Assembly: GCA_012861695.1 (NCBI GenBank)
Contig: JAAOOA010000002.1
Span: 42,125,578-42,189,577 of the forward strand
Length of the DNA stretch: 64,000 nt
Direction: 5' to 3'
From: Trematomus loennbergii
Lineage: Eukaryota; Chordata; Actinopteri; Perciformes; Nototheniidae
Made by a program: the position numbers and the translations under genes. The notes under the pieces are model-generated. The model was not told the origin of the DNA, did not search any database, and saw only the letters and a program-made list of their open reading frames with translations. Positions 52,201-61,744 of the stretch are shown piece after piece; position 1 is the first letter of the stretch, and every line of letters starts with the position of its first letter.

Positions 52201-55200
52201 TGCCTCCAACCCTGCACCGTATCCGTAAATCGGACTAGCCAGCACATGTTTCGTTCCTTATGTATATACTTCATATTTATACAACCATATATTACATTTA
52301 TAACAACCTTCGCATACTGTAAGCTCATCGGCACCTTAATGCACTTTCTGGTTGAATGTAGCCTACACTTGAACTATGTAACCACGATAAAGTTTAATCT
52401 AATATTCTAAAGGTTTATCTTATTCTATTTTATCTTGTGATTATTATTTAATCTTGTAAAGTCGTGGGGATGGTTAGACTCATATTATGATTTTTGTTGG
52501 GGTTGGATAAACTGCTCCATTTGCTAATAAATAACAAAGGGCTATCTGTATCCGGTGCTTAATGAAGCCTTATCCAGTGCGCGTAATGGGGAGCAGCTCA
52601 CCTGGATGACCCGCATGTTGAGACCGGTCTCCTGGGCCAGCTGCTCCCTGATGTGCCGGTGGGTTTGGGGGTGGCAGCGAACGCCGCCTTCAGGGTCTCC
52701 AGCTGTTTGGCCTTGATGGTGGTGCGGGGGCCGCGCCGCTTCCCCCCCAGGTTCTGGTCGTCATTCTCGTTGTTGACCGTCTCTTTGTCTGACAGGGCGG
52801 CTATCTCCGTGTCCTTCAGAACCACGTCGTCCTGCAGCTGGTCCTGAGAGTCCGGTGATAAACTAGGGTCGCTACACGCCGTTACTAAACACAAGAAGAT
52901 GAACGTTAGAATAACCGGAAGTAAATCAAAACAGGTCGTAAATCAAATGTATACTGAAATCAATGACACGTGTGTGATTTAAAGGTGGCTGGAGATTAAT
53001 GAATATCTGAATATTTCTCGATGTGTCATTTTGTTTTGAGTTTTAAGCAAATGTAACGTTATTTTACAAACTATAAGCAACTCGTGAGACTTTCTCCTTG
53101 AATATTAAGTAAACATTAACGCAATACAAATCCTGCACACAGATTATGGAACACACATTTATAAAACTCATGTAATGTAATATTGGAGGCTAAAATAACG
53201 AGTTTTCACTGGTGCAGAGAAAAATAAAAGGCTTGGATAAATACATTTTTTACAAACGAAAAGCAACCAACGAGACGTTCTCCTTGAACATTTACGCAAT
53301 AAAAATCATGACCGACAGCTTTATGGAACAAAAATCCTATTACTAATGTAGTGTAATATTAGAGTTGTAAATTAGTTCTTTTTACTGGTGTAAAGAAACT
53401 AAAAGACTAGAGTACACAAATGTGAACAATGATTTTTGCTGTCTCTGCGGGGCAGGACCCATCACATCCATCACCATTTACACACACATTAACACACACC
53501 TGAGAGGAGGCTGGCGTCTTTTACACTGCTGTTGTTTAGGTAATCTTCTTTGCAAACGAATTTGTTCTCGTCTATGATGTAGAGCTCCTCTCCGGTGGAC
53601 AGCTGCTTGTTGCACATCATGCAGGTGAAGCAGTTGAGGTGGAACACTTTGCTGCGGGCCCTCCGCACCAGGTCGTTGGGAGAAATGCCCTGCGAGCAGC
53701 CGCCGCACTTGGTGCCGAACCTTCTGCGGAAAGAGAGGCAGGGTCGTTTCATTGTATAATGTTAAAGACATATTTTACATAAATAAATTCCGAAACAATG
53801 ATGTGATCGCACGAGGAGGTTGAGAGGGACAATCCGTATTTAGCAGAATAGAGACGGACTTTTAAAACAGAATGCTGGCTTCACTCTATAGAGACTGAAG
53901 TCACATGTATGTGGAGGATATACATAAAGGGATTATAATCCGGTTTGACACATGAAGTAGTGATTGTTATTTTTTTAATAAATTGACCATTTGGAAACAC
54001 ATTTTGGCTACTACCACGTCAAGAACAACCCATTTGTATCAATCATTTAACATGAAATAAAGTATATAGATAAGTCCAGATAATTATCCTATATAAATCC
54101 GATTTAAGGTTATTTATTGGACCTTGTGCTAATTTAGAGAACTGAGAAAGATCTCACTGCTCAATCCACACTGCCGTGATAGGGTTCATGTTTTATAATA
54201 ATAATAATAATAATACTTTTTTTAAATGTGAAATTCTTAGTTAATGCATTGTATGTATTGTCTCTCTAACTCTATACATAACAATACCGCTATTAAATAA
54301 ATACTTCATTTTACGAGAAGATATTGCTGTTGCGCGTGAGCTAAATATTTTTCATTATTACTTAAAAATTATTAACATATAGCCTACTCTCCTTCTACTA
54401 AGAGCATTTTCACAACCATCTGTCCTCTTACCCTCCTGGAGTTTTATCCTATATGTGATCTCTACATATATGGCAGTGCAGTAAATATAGGTCCAGTACC
54501 ACAGCTCTAATAAAGCGTTGAATAATGTGTATTGAGCGCTGTGCACTGCTTGTTGACTGCACGTCTGTGATTGCATTGTCTGCGGACTTGATCTTTTCAA
54601 CTAGTTTACTATTCAAATCCACTTATCACGTCCTCCTCAGCCGGCCTGAGCAAACACACCGGGCCGGCCCTGCGGCTGACAGAAACACAGCCCAGGTGTG
54701 ATTTCCTCGATTTCCTAACAAACCGCCTCCCCCCCACTCCCCCTCCCGCTGTGAGCGAGTGCACACGCGTTTAATGTTGCTGGCCCTCTTTTCTTCTTGT
54801 TTAGCATGAGAATCCAAATTAACAAGCTTTTAATTACTCGCTGCTAATCAAAGCTTATCGCCTCCAAAGTGCTCGTTCACGCCTGCAGGCGCGGACAGGT
54901 CGGCTCAGAGAATAAACAGAAAACAGTGCGAACATTTTGAGTGTGCAGTCACATGGGATGGCTTTTAGTATTTCTATTTTTTTAGTATGAGAAAGCACAA
55001 GAGGTGTAAATAATGACCTGGCATTTTTTGTCAATTTTATTCTATAACTGAAAAGTTTTAAATAATATGGAAGACAAAGAACGTTATTTTAAAGTTATTT
55101 TAAGTTAAGACAATTTGCTAAACAAATAATAGAAAAATACATATATTTTCTAAAAATATTTATTGGCCTGGTATACTGCTTTTTAAATGTATTGAGGCTA

Positions 55201-55449
55201 TTTTATTCCCCTTTCCTGCTGCCACAAACCCAGACATATAAACCACAAACACCCTGCTTGTCACCTTCCCAGAGCTTACCTAAAGAAATCATTTTTGCAG
55301 TACAGTCTCCCCTCTCGAGAAAAACATTTTTCTGTCAAATTACATTTGCACTCGCAGCACTGCACGCACTTGACGTGCCAGGCTCTGTCCAGCACGTTGA
55401 GCAGGAAGCGGTCCAGAATAGGCCTCTCGCAGCCGGCGCAGTGGACCAT
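48825..55449 (-). CDS. lhx1: lhx1, LIM-homeobox transcription factor (five exons, six frame-disrupting indels)
   Basis: Nuclear transcription factor of the Lim-1 class; vertebrate LHX1 acts in gastrula organizer, kidney and neural development and binds LDB1 through its LIM domains. Start ATG 55447-55449 begins [18 protein letters not shown]1 ligands are C4, C7, H25, C28, C31, C34, C51, D54. LIM2 ligands are C63, C66, H85, C88, C91, C94, C114, D117. The homeodomain is at about 180-240 and includes [13 protein letters not shown] and [12 protein letters not shown]. The C-terminus ends NEGTVW before TAG 48825-48827. LHX1 is preferred over LHX5 because of [26 protein letters not shown] and the LSH...EMNEGTVW end. 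Paralogue a or b is not resolved. Observed exon lengths of 170, 224, 283, 167 and 376 total 1220; adding the inferred lost bases gives 1224 (407 aa). Breaks lie near 52658, 50412, 49153, 49113, 49055 and 48998. All splice sites are GT-AG. Confidence 0.93.
49201..50332 (-). other. lhx1 intron 4, with a LINE-like 3' remnant
   Basis: GT-AG intron. 50010-50140 (CCCTTGCACCATTTATTG... ending ACAATAAAACCTTTGAATC) resembles a teleost LINE 3' tail on the plus strand, antisense to lhx1. A 126-codon plus-strand frame at 49266-49646 has no domain and is judged spurious. Confidence 0.55.
50333..50499 (-). CDS. lhx1: lhx1 coding exon 4: recognition helix and C-terminal start
   Basis: The exon is 167 nt after acceptor TCTAG. 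It encodes [20 protein letters not shown] and ARRHAFFRS. It is then broken in the GC-rich stretch 50408-50417, where the family reads SPRRMR (net +1 or -2 bases). It continues in the next frame with [20 protein letters not shown] and YYG, with donor GTATGC. Confidence 0.92.
50500..52601 (-). other. lhx1 intron 3, with a G-rich tract and LINE remnant
   Basis: GT-AG intron inside the homeodomain coding region, a position shared by LIM-homeobox genes. 51701-51751 is a G-run tract on the plus strand. About 52190-52440 (ending near ATAAAGTTTAATCTAATATT) looks like a LINE 3' remnant on the plus strand. 51040-51150 is a repeat-free TTATTCATG/TATTAATC-rich stretch that could be regulatory. Confidence 0.5.
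51701..51751 (+). repeat. Poly-G tract with G-quadruplex potential in intron 3
   Basis: Nearly continuous guanine with three G-runs (GGGGG, then a run of about 14, then a run of about 13) separated by short spacers. The G-rich strand is the template strand of lhx1, so the transcript is C-rich here. Confidence 0.9.
52602..52884 (-). CDS. lhx1: lhx1 coding exon 3: acidic linker and first part of homeodomain
   Basis: The exon is 283 nt after acceptor TTTAG; 284 is needed for frame. It encodes [16 protein letters not shown], an acidic linker, [20 protein letters not shown] and [10 protein letters not shown]. One C is missing after PKPT (near 52658), and the next frame continues [18 protein letters not shown]. 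The exon ends at the conserved homeodomain intron, between Q and VWFQNRR, with donor GTGAGC. Confidence 0.93.
53500..53723 (-). CDS. lhx1: lhx1 coding exon 2: LIM domain 2
   Basis: 224 nt after acceptor CCGCAG encode residues 57-131 plus one base. All eight metal ligands of LIM2 are present. The exon ends with the start of the linker ([12 protein letters not shown]) before donor GTGTGT. The linker diverges from the usual NNSSVAKENSL-type sequence. It is intact. Confidence 0.95.
53724..55279 (-). other. lhx1 intron 1, candidate activin/nodal-responsive intron
   Basis: GT-AG intron of 1556 bp. In vertebrates the first intron of Lim-1/lhx1 is known to carry FoxH1 (FAST-1) sites mediating activin/nodal response. 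This copy has one exact AATCCACA (54163-54170) and a one-mismatch AATCCACT (54616-54623). 54770-54910 is a repeat-free block with TTAATTACTC and CTGCTAATCAAAG cores that looks conserved. A TAA triplet repeat lies at about 54196-54214. Confidence 0.55.
54163..54170 (+). promoter_or_regulatory. FoxH1-type site in lhx1 intron 1
   Basis: Exact match to the FoxH1 core AATCCACA. An 8-base match can occur by chance; its value comes from the intron position, where functional FoxH1 sites are known in other vertebrates. Confidence 0.5.
55280..55449 (-). CDS. lhx1: lhx1 coding exon 1: LIM domain 1
   Basis: 170 nt encode residues 1-56 plus two bases of codon 57. The exon contains the whole first LIM zinc-binding domain and ends TTCTTTAG before donor GTAAGC. 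It is intact. The in-frame sequence upstream of this ATG (from 55521) is 5' UTR, because it has no similarity to the family, whereas MVHCAGC is the universal LHX1 start. Confidence 0.95.
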
Positions 55450-55894
55450 GGCTTTGGGCTGAGCTGCAACCCCACAACTGAAGCACGAAAGCGAACTCAA
55501 ATCAACAGTAGTACAGGCCAAGCATGGACCGAGAATCTGCTTCTTCCTTCACAGAAAAACAGACACGTCCTCTCTTGCAGGTGCAAAAAAAGCCAAAAGG
55601 GGAAAAAAATCAGTCCTTCATCGGATCCGGAGGAAAAACACACAATTCAACCAACATGTAACCAGCTGCAGGTTGCTCTGAAGTGAAGAGAGCCCCCCTT
55701 TAGCCAGTCCTAATAAAATGCTTCTAGGGCAGCGCTGTCACACAACAACACACGCGCGCCTGTCAACAATTCAGTGTACATGGCAGCGTATCCACTGTTC
55801 AGACGCAAAAAGAAAAGAAAATCACACACCCAAAGGATTTTGGAAAAGAGTGTGTCCGCGGATCCTTGATATTCAGTTGCTGCGATGCTCCGGT

Positions 55895-55975
55895 TCAGTC
55901 AGTCAGCCAGTCAGTCAGTCAGTGTGTATGCTGGGATGCCCAGTCTCCAGTGCCGTGGTGTGTGTATGCTGGGAT
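55895..55975. repeat. TCAG tetranucleotide repeat and 16-bp duplication in presumed 5' UTR
   Basis: About seven TCAG units with one interruption lie at 55895-55923, followed by two copies of GTGTGTATGCTGGGAT (55922-55937 and 55960-55975). It lies between the promoter candidate and the start codon, so its length could vary among individuals. Confidence 0.8.
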
Positions 55976-56029
55976 ACGCTGGCTCTCCAGTAAACTGTCT
56001 TGCTCCTAAAGCTCCAAGCCAGCCTTATT

Positions 56030-56140
56030 CCCAGCCTCCTGACGTCAGGCCGTGGCCGGACCAATCAGCGGCGCGCCATGCCAGCAAGCATCAAGCCGCC
56101 CCATCATAACCCAGCGAGGGCTCTGCCTGCTATTTATGCC
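56030..56140 (-). promoter_or_regulatory. lhx1: Probable lhx1 promoter region
   Basis: A full palindromic CRE TGACGTCA (56040-56047) and CCAATCA (56061-56067) lie upstream of the start codon in a GC-rich stretch. A TATA-like CATAAATA on the minus strand is at 56131-56138. If the TATA-like box is used, transcription would start near 56100 and the CRE/CCAAT would be downstream. If CCAAT and CRE act in the usual place, the start would be near 55990. The 5' UTR would be about 0.55-0.65 kb. No experimental evidence is available. Confidence 0.45.
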
Positions 56141-58970
56141 ACACACTCAAGACACCAATTGTCAAGAATTTCCTTGCAAACTGTCATATGTTAGTGAATG
56201 TGTTTGGAGGCAGTAGCCGCGGCGGAGGCGCGCAGCGCGGAGGGAGAGGCGCCACTCTTCAGCCGCGCAGCAAAGTGTCTTCTTGGCAGAAGGGGGGCAA
56301 GGAGGAATCTGAGCAGGTACACACAGAGGCGTCTTCGGGATAAAAAGCTGGAAGCGCAGATTGCATGGTTTATTCCTGTGCGCACATTTCGGGCATGCTT
56401 TTATTTTGTTATTTGGAGGTGTTTAACTTAAACAAACCAGCCGTTAATGAAATAGTCTGCTTTGCACTTGTGCATCTTGTTAAATGTTCGCAGCTGAAAT
56501 AAGGTGTTATCATCTTTCCAGAGTGGCATAACAGCGTTTATTTGGCACGGCGCAGCGAGCAGTTATCTGTGGTGTGATGGAGAGGAAGCCCGAGAGACAG
56601 AGAGGCTCTAAAGTTGGCAGCTCATTCATTAGGGGGTCCAAAGTAATTCAGGTCCACCTTCAGTAAATATCAGCCCGCTGGATTATTCACAGTCGTTTCC
56701 ATCCAATCGTTTCTGTTCTTTAACAGCTTTTCTCTCAGATTGACTGTTTCTGTAACTAAACCATCATTTAGTTAGGAATTCATCTTTGAATTTAGTTAGA
56801 CAAACTGTCCAATTACTGCCTCTAACACAATCATACCGAAAGGAATTGTTGTTAGAATAAACATAATGTATATGTGCCTGGTGGTGGCTTTATCTAAAGA
56901 GAACAAGCTTAAAAACACACTCCAATAGCTTTATGTCCTTTTCTTTCTTATTTTACTTTTCTGTGTTCATAGGTTTCCATCATAACACTGACCTGATCAC
57001 TGATTAGCACAATGCAATCTGCGATGGAAATGTGCGTTTTAAATGGACTACAAACTCACTTCCCCCTTTTTTCCTGAACTAAACCCTGCTGAAGAATTTG
57101 AAAAAACAGAAAGCCTGACTCTCTCCTCCAGCACTGTAAATGCAGCATGTAAACAAGCAAACGTTGCTGTTATTTGCATGTGTAGAAGATGCCTCGATAG
57201 TCTGTCAGTGGGGATAATCTCCGCCTGATTTAGACTGAGCCACAGAGAGAAGAAAAAACAGGCAGCTCACAGAGGCAGATTAATCCACGAATAGAAGGAA
57301 ATCAAAAATAGGCTTAAAAATATCTCAACTCCCCTCCAGGCAAAGGCACTATTAAATGCAAAAATTGTTTTAACCTTACCACTGTAATCCCCTTGCTAGC
57401 AATAGATTATATTCTCGCTCAGAAGTTGTATACTGGAAGTTAAGGAAAACAAAAGTTACTATTTTTCTTTTGAGGCCTTCCAGCAAAACCATAATTGTAT
57501 AACTAAATAAGTACCCAAATTACACAGATTTTTTTTATTGGTGTCCACTGAGAGGAATTTTATTTACATTTATGTATTTTTCCTCCAAAGTCTATTTTTG
57601 GCTCAGAAATAAAGCAGCCCGGGAGATTTGTGCTTTATGAAGTGCAGGCAAGTGAGCTGATTACACTGCGAGATAACTAATGTGAGATAATGAATGAGGC
57701 CGTGAAGATGCATGCCGTCATTAATTCTAATCATGATACGTTTATTTGTCTCCCCTTTCTCCTCCAGGGCAGTGAAGAGACACAATGTCACCACACAACA
57801 ACAAGGGCCGGGAACAAAGAGCCGGGGATTGGATGGATTCACAATATGAGAGAGACAAATATAAAACCTAATTCTGAATGTGCAGGCCGGGGAAGGACAC
57901 CGGGAATCGGGTCCTATACCGGTGGAACCATCCACCCGAGCTGGAACTGTGATCAGCGGAGTGTACCGGGGAGAAGAGGGGGAGGAGGAGGCCGGTGGTG
58001 CCGGTGGTGCCGCTCCGCCGCCCCGTAGTCTGCAGCCTCAACACTCCGCTGATATTTAAAATTCATAATAAAACACATTCATCATTCTGGTTTAAGAATG
58101 CGTTCATTTTAGGAACAGCTTCAGTTTCACTAAATATCAGCTTTAATTTCTCATCTCAATAGGGGAATTCAAGGTGCAGCTGTGACAATAACCTAAAAGC
58201 AAGAAACAATAAATCGGCATTATATTATTTCATTGCACTCATTATGAGTCAATGTGGATATCAGTGTGCCAAATGCATGCAAATTCCAGGGATTGCAGAT
58301 TAAAATGAGACTTTATAGCTAATCTGGCACGTTTACATAATGGACCCAGTGCATTGTCCTTCTTAAATAAATACCAACAAGTAGCATACTTTTAGAGGAA
58401 TTACCACGAAAAATTGTTACAAATGTTTTCTTTTTCTCAAAAGATAAATCGTTGAATTTTTTTAGCACCCCCCTTCACAGAAATATGGATTAATAATGTG
58501 TTCACTTGACATTCACATTAATCACATACATGTCAAGGTTTTCATTTTGACGCACAGTGTTCCATCGTATCCATAAACTCTGTGTGAGTATAGATAGAAT
58601 AAGCGGTGTGTCTGTTTATGTGTGTGTGCGTGTGTGTGTTTGGGGGGGGCACTTTCTCTGTTCTTGTCCAGTCTGTCAATCATTATCCAGCGCGTCCATC
58701 CGTCCCTCTTCCGTCCGTCCCAGGGAGAATGTCGCAGCTATAACGCACAGTCCCACGATCGACTGTCTGAGCTGTGTCCTCCCCACCCCCCTGTCAGCAG
58801 CCCAACATATGCCCATGTGAACCCAACGTGGATTATTGAGCCAACACCAACTCTACGCAAACATTTTCCAGACTTTTCAACTCCGGCCCCGGCCTGGGCT
58901 GAGAGAAATCCGATGGGATTTATAGATCATCTCCCTACAGCTGCCTCTTCTCAGCCAGGCAACCCCCTCT
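56141..58970. other. Upstream flank of lhx1, candidate regulatory DNA
   Basis: No gene is seen. GC-rich block at 56215-56300. Repeat-free stretches with homeodomain-like and GATAA cores lie at 56520-56710, 57600-57780 (GATTACACTGCGAGATAAC, CATTAATTCTAATCATG) and 58180-58340 (GGGATTGCAGATTAAAATG). These resemble conserved enhancers of developmental genes. Short reading frames are not convincing. Confidence 0.4.
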
Positions 58971-59003
58971 ACACACGCACGCACGCACACACACGCACGC
59001 ACG

Positions 59004-59063
<60 letters not shown>

Positions 59064-59078
59064 ACACACACACACACA

Positions 59079-59126
<48 letters not shown>
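58971..59126. repeat. (CA)n/(CACG)n microsatellite
   Basis: ACGC-rich start followed by CA dinucleotides to 59126, with two phase breaks (CACCAC near 59063 and 59087). Confidence 0.95.
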
Positions 59127-59127
<1 letters not shown>

Positions 59128-59215
59128 AACATGACTTGTTGACTGTCCTTGTGAAAGTGTTTGTTAATGTGGGAATCTCTTTATCCATGCTCATTATATA
59201 GTATTATATAGTATT

Positions 59216-59353
<138 letters not shown>

Positions 59354-61245
59354 AACATATATATATCAGAGGCTGGCCCAGCGTTGGGGTGCATAACTGA
59401 CTCAGGGTCAGCATCACCAGGGTCCCCCCGCTATGAGGTTTCCAGTAAAGAGAGGGACTCGGCGTTATTATTATTTGTATATTATATTATTGTTATTAGC
59501 CATATTATTAGAAAAAAGCTTCAGTATGTCCTATTAAGTAGGCCAAAGGCTTAAGTATAATGCATATAATTACAGTATACAGTAAAAAATGTATAATAAA
59601 AAACATCCGAACAAAAATATACAATAATAATAATATTAATAACAATAATAATGTTCAATCAAGAGCAAATTGGCCCAAAAATATTATTTGCTTCATCTTT
59701 GCTCCAAACTGTCCCAGAGAATTGCACATAGGCCTACATACAGGCGCAGCTCACATGAATGCTTCTCAGAGACTGTTCTGCAGCCGGGTGAAAGGGCTGG
59801 ATCACTAATGATTATAATATAATGTGCAGCGATAACCACTCCCTTTGAGATATTATCGCCCGGTGGCCAAAGCTCTGGGGACGGGCTGCATGGCTGCAGA
59901 GCGGCAGATAGCGGCAGAGAGCTGCTCGCCCATGCATCTGCTGCTTTTTATTTATGTATTATTTAATATCCGCGCATGCTTAGTCAGACCGATACGACAT
60001 ACATTTCATTTGTGTTTTGATAGTCCCCACTAATAAGTGATATCGTTGCCTGGGGCAGAAAAAAAAATGTGTACAGAACTGGAGGCCCTGTTGAAACTTT
60101 TTAATTGTGATTCCACAAGAAAATAGTCCCAAAGCTTTTTGGTTAGCAGTGGGATATAAAACATAACTTCAAACATGTTGTAGTTCTTATAAAGGTAAGA
60201 TTACTCTAATGTAGTTATGTAAATGTAATGTAAATGCAAATCAGATGTAGTTTTTAAAATATTATTTTATTCCACTAAATCTGATTCTTTTGCCTTTGCA
60301 CTAAATCACTATCCCCATTTTCTGAAGGGTTTCCACTGATTTATGCTCATTGGTATAGCGATTAATATTCTCCATGATTAGAAACAAAGTTTTACAAACC
60401 TTCCTATCGTGAAAAAATTAAGCTTTCATTAAAGCCTTTAAAATGAAATATATTGTTTTTGTAGCAGTTATTGCTGCTCTACTATATTTATTAAATGTGT
60501 ATTTATGTGTATAAAACTGTTAGAGGGGAGTTGCAACTGCATACTCGTATCCTAAGTAGCTACCTTTATTTGATCATGTCTAATTTTCCTTAGAATAAAT
60601 GTTCCTGCAAAAGCAGGCCTGAGCAACGAGGGCACAACAGCCAAACCAATGGACAGTTCATATCTATAAATAACTCACGTCACAAACAAAAGGAAAAAAT
60701 AATTATCGACATTCTCTGATCAATAGCAAACAACTGGAGGAGGGAATGAGAGCAGGAGGAGGAGGAGGAGGAGGAGAGAGGAGGAGGAGGAGGAGGAGGA
60801 GGAGCAGGAGCAGGAGGAAGGAGAAGTGAGTGATGTTGCTGTGCTGGACGCACTATCCATCTTCATTGGAGCTTTGTGTGCGCAAAAAGCAAAGGCGCGC
60901 ATAAGGTAAAGCCTGCATCAAAGCCGCGGCTTTATTTTTATATCCAATAGATCAGCAGGCAGACAAAGCTTTATTCTCGCCAGGAGACAGATATTTTACC
61001 TCTGCCTTACGGTTTTATGTTGGAGAGGTGTCAGCCGGGGAAATGGATGGCTAATGCATAGGCAAAGCGCGACTCGCCTCGGCATGCACGTCAGATGGGG
61101 CTGCAGGGAAGAGCAGCGGGGATTTAGGGCCCCTGGGGGCCCAACACTGGGGGGATAGAAGCATCCCGACTCCACTCATAGTGTGGCTCATAACGCAGAA
61201 CATAAGTTAAACAGATTGCATCCTTCTTTGCATTAGTATGGGGGA

Positions 61246-61246
<1 letters not shown>
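59354..61246. other. Non-coding interval with a purine tract
   Basis: No gene is seen. 59460-59660 is AT-rich with TAA repeats. 59860-59960 is GC-rich and repeat-free. 60736-60830 is GGA-rich, including 51 uninterrupted purines (60754-60804). 60900-61120 is repeat-free and may be regulatory. Confidence 0.4.
60754..60804 (+). repeat. (GGA)n pure purine tract
   Basis: 51 consecutive purines, mostly GGA/GAG triplets. Such mirror-like polypurine tracts can form triplex or tetraplex structures. Ser-rich antisense translation is an artefact. Confidence 0.92.
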
Positions 61247-61301
<55 letters not shown>

Positions 61302-61311
61302 ACACACACAC

Positions 61312-61393
<82 letters not shown>
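61247..61393. repeat. (CA)n microsatellite
   Basis: CA dinucleotides with two phase breaks (CACCAC near 61300 and CAACAC near 61311). Confidence 0.95.
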
Positions 61394-61394
<1 letters not shown>

Positions 61395-61419
61395 TCAAAT
61401 GTTATATTTATATTATTTT

Positions 61420-61740
61420 GGATTTACATTATATTACATGCTTTCGTCCAAAGTGACTGCCCTTCTTGTAGACTCATGGGCCGGGAATCGAACCCCCACC
61501 CACTGATTGGTCCAAGTACTGAAAATGAGTAGTATTGAGATCCAATACTACCTTTAGAATCACAAACAAATAAACTAGAAACAAAATGTCTAATAAAAAG
61601 TTGTAAAAGATATTGATGAAATGTTTATTTTTTTCAGTGGAAGTTGTTTTATATTTACAGAGGGGATGGGATCAAACCACTGACCCCCTGATTGGTATGT
61701 CAGCGCATGAATCCCCTGAGCCATAGCCACCTTTCACGAC
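61420..61740 (+). repeat. Dispersed teleost repeat
   Basis: Two related blocks, one around 61440-61525 (GTCCAAAGTGACTG ... GGGAATCGAACCCCCACCCA) and one around 61660-61735 (GGGATCAAACCACTGACCCC ... CCTGAGCCATAGCCACC). These are hallmarks of a common fish repeat whose consensus includes a cis AATCGAACC motif. No coding capacity is seen. Confidence 0.6.
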
Positions 61741-61744
61741 TACT

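Noticed and set aside
55276..55521. Upstream in-frame ATG at 55519-55521 as the lhx1 start
   Set aside because: The extra N-terminal residues have no counterpart in the family; the ATG at 55447-55449 begins the universal MVHCAGC.
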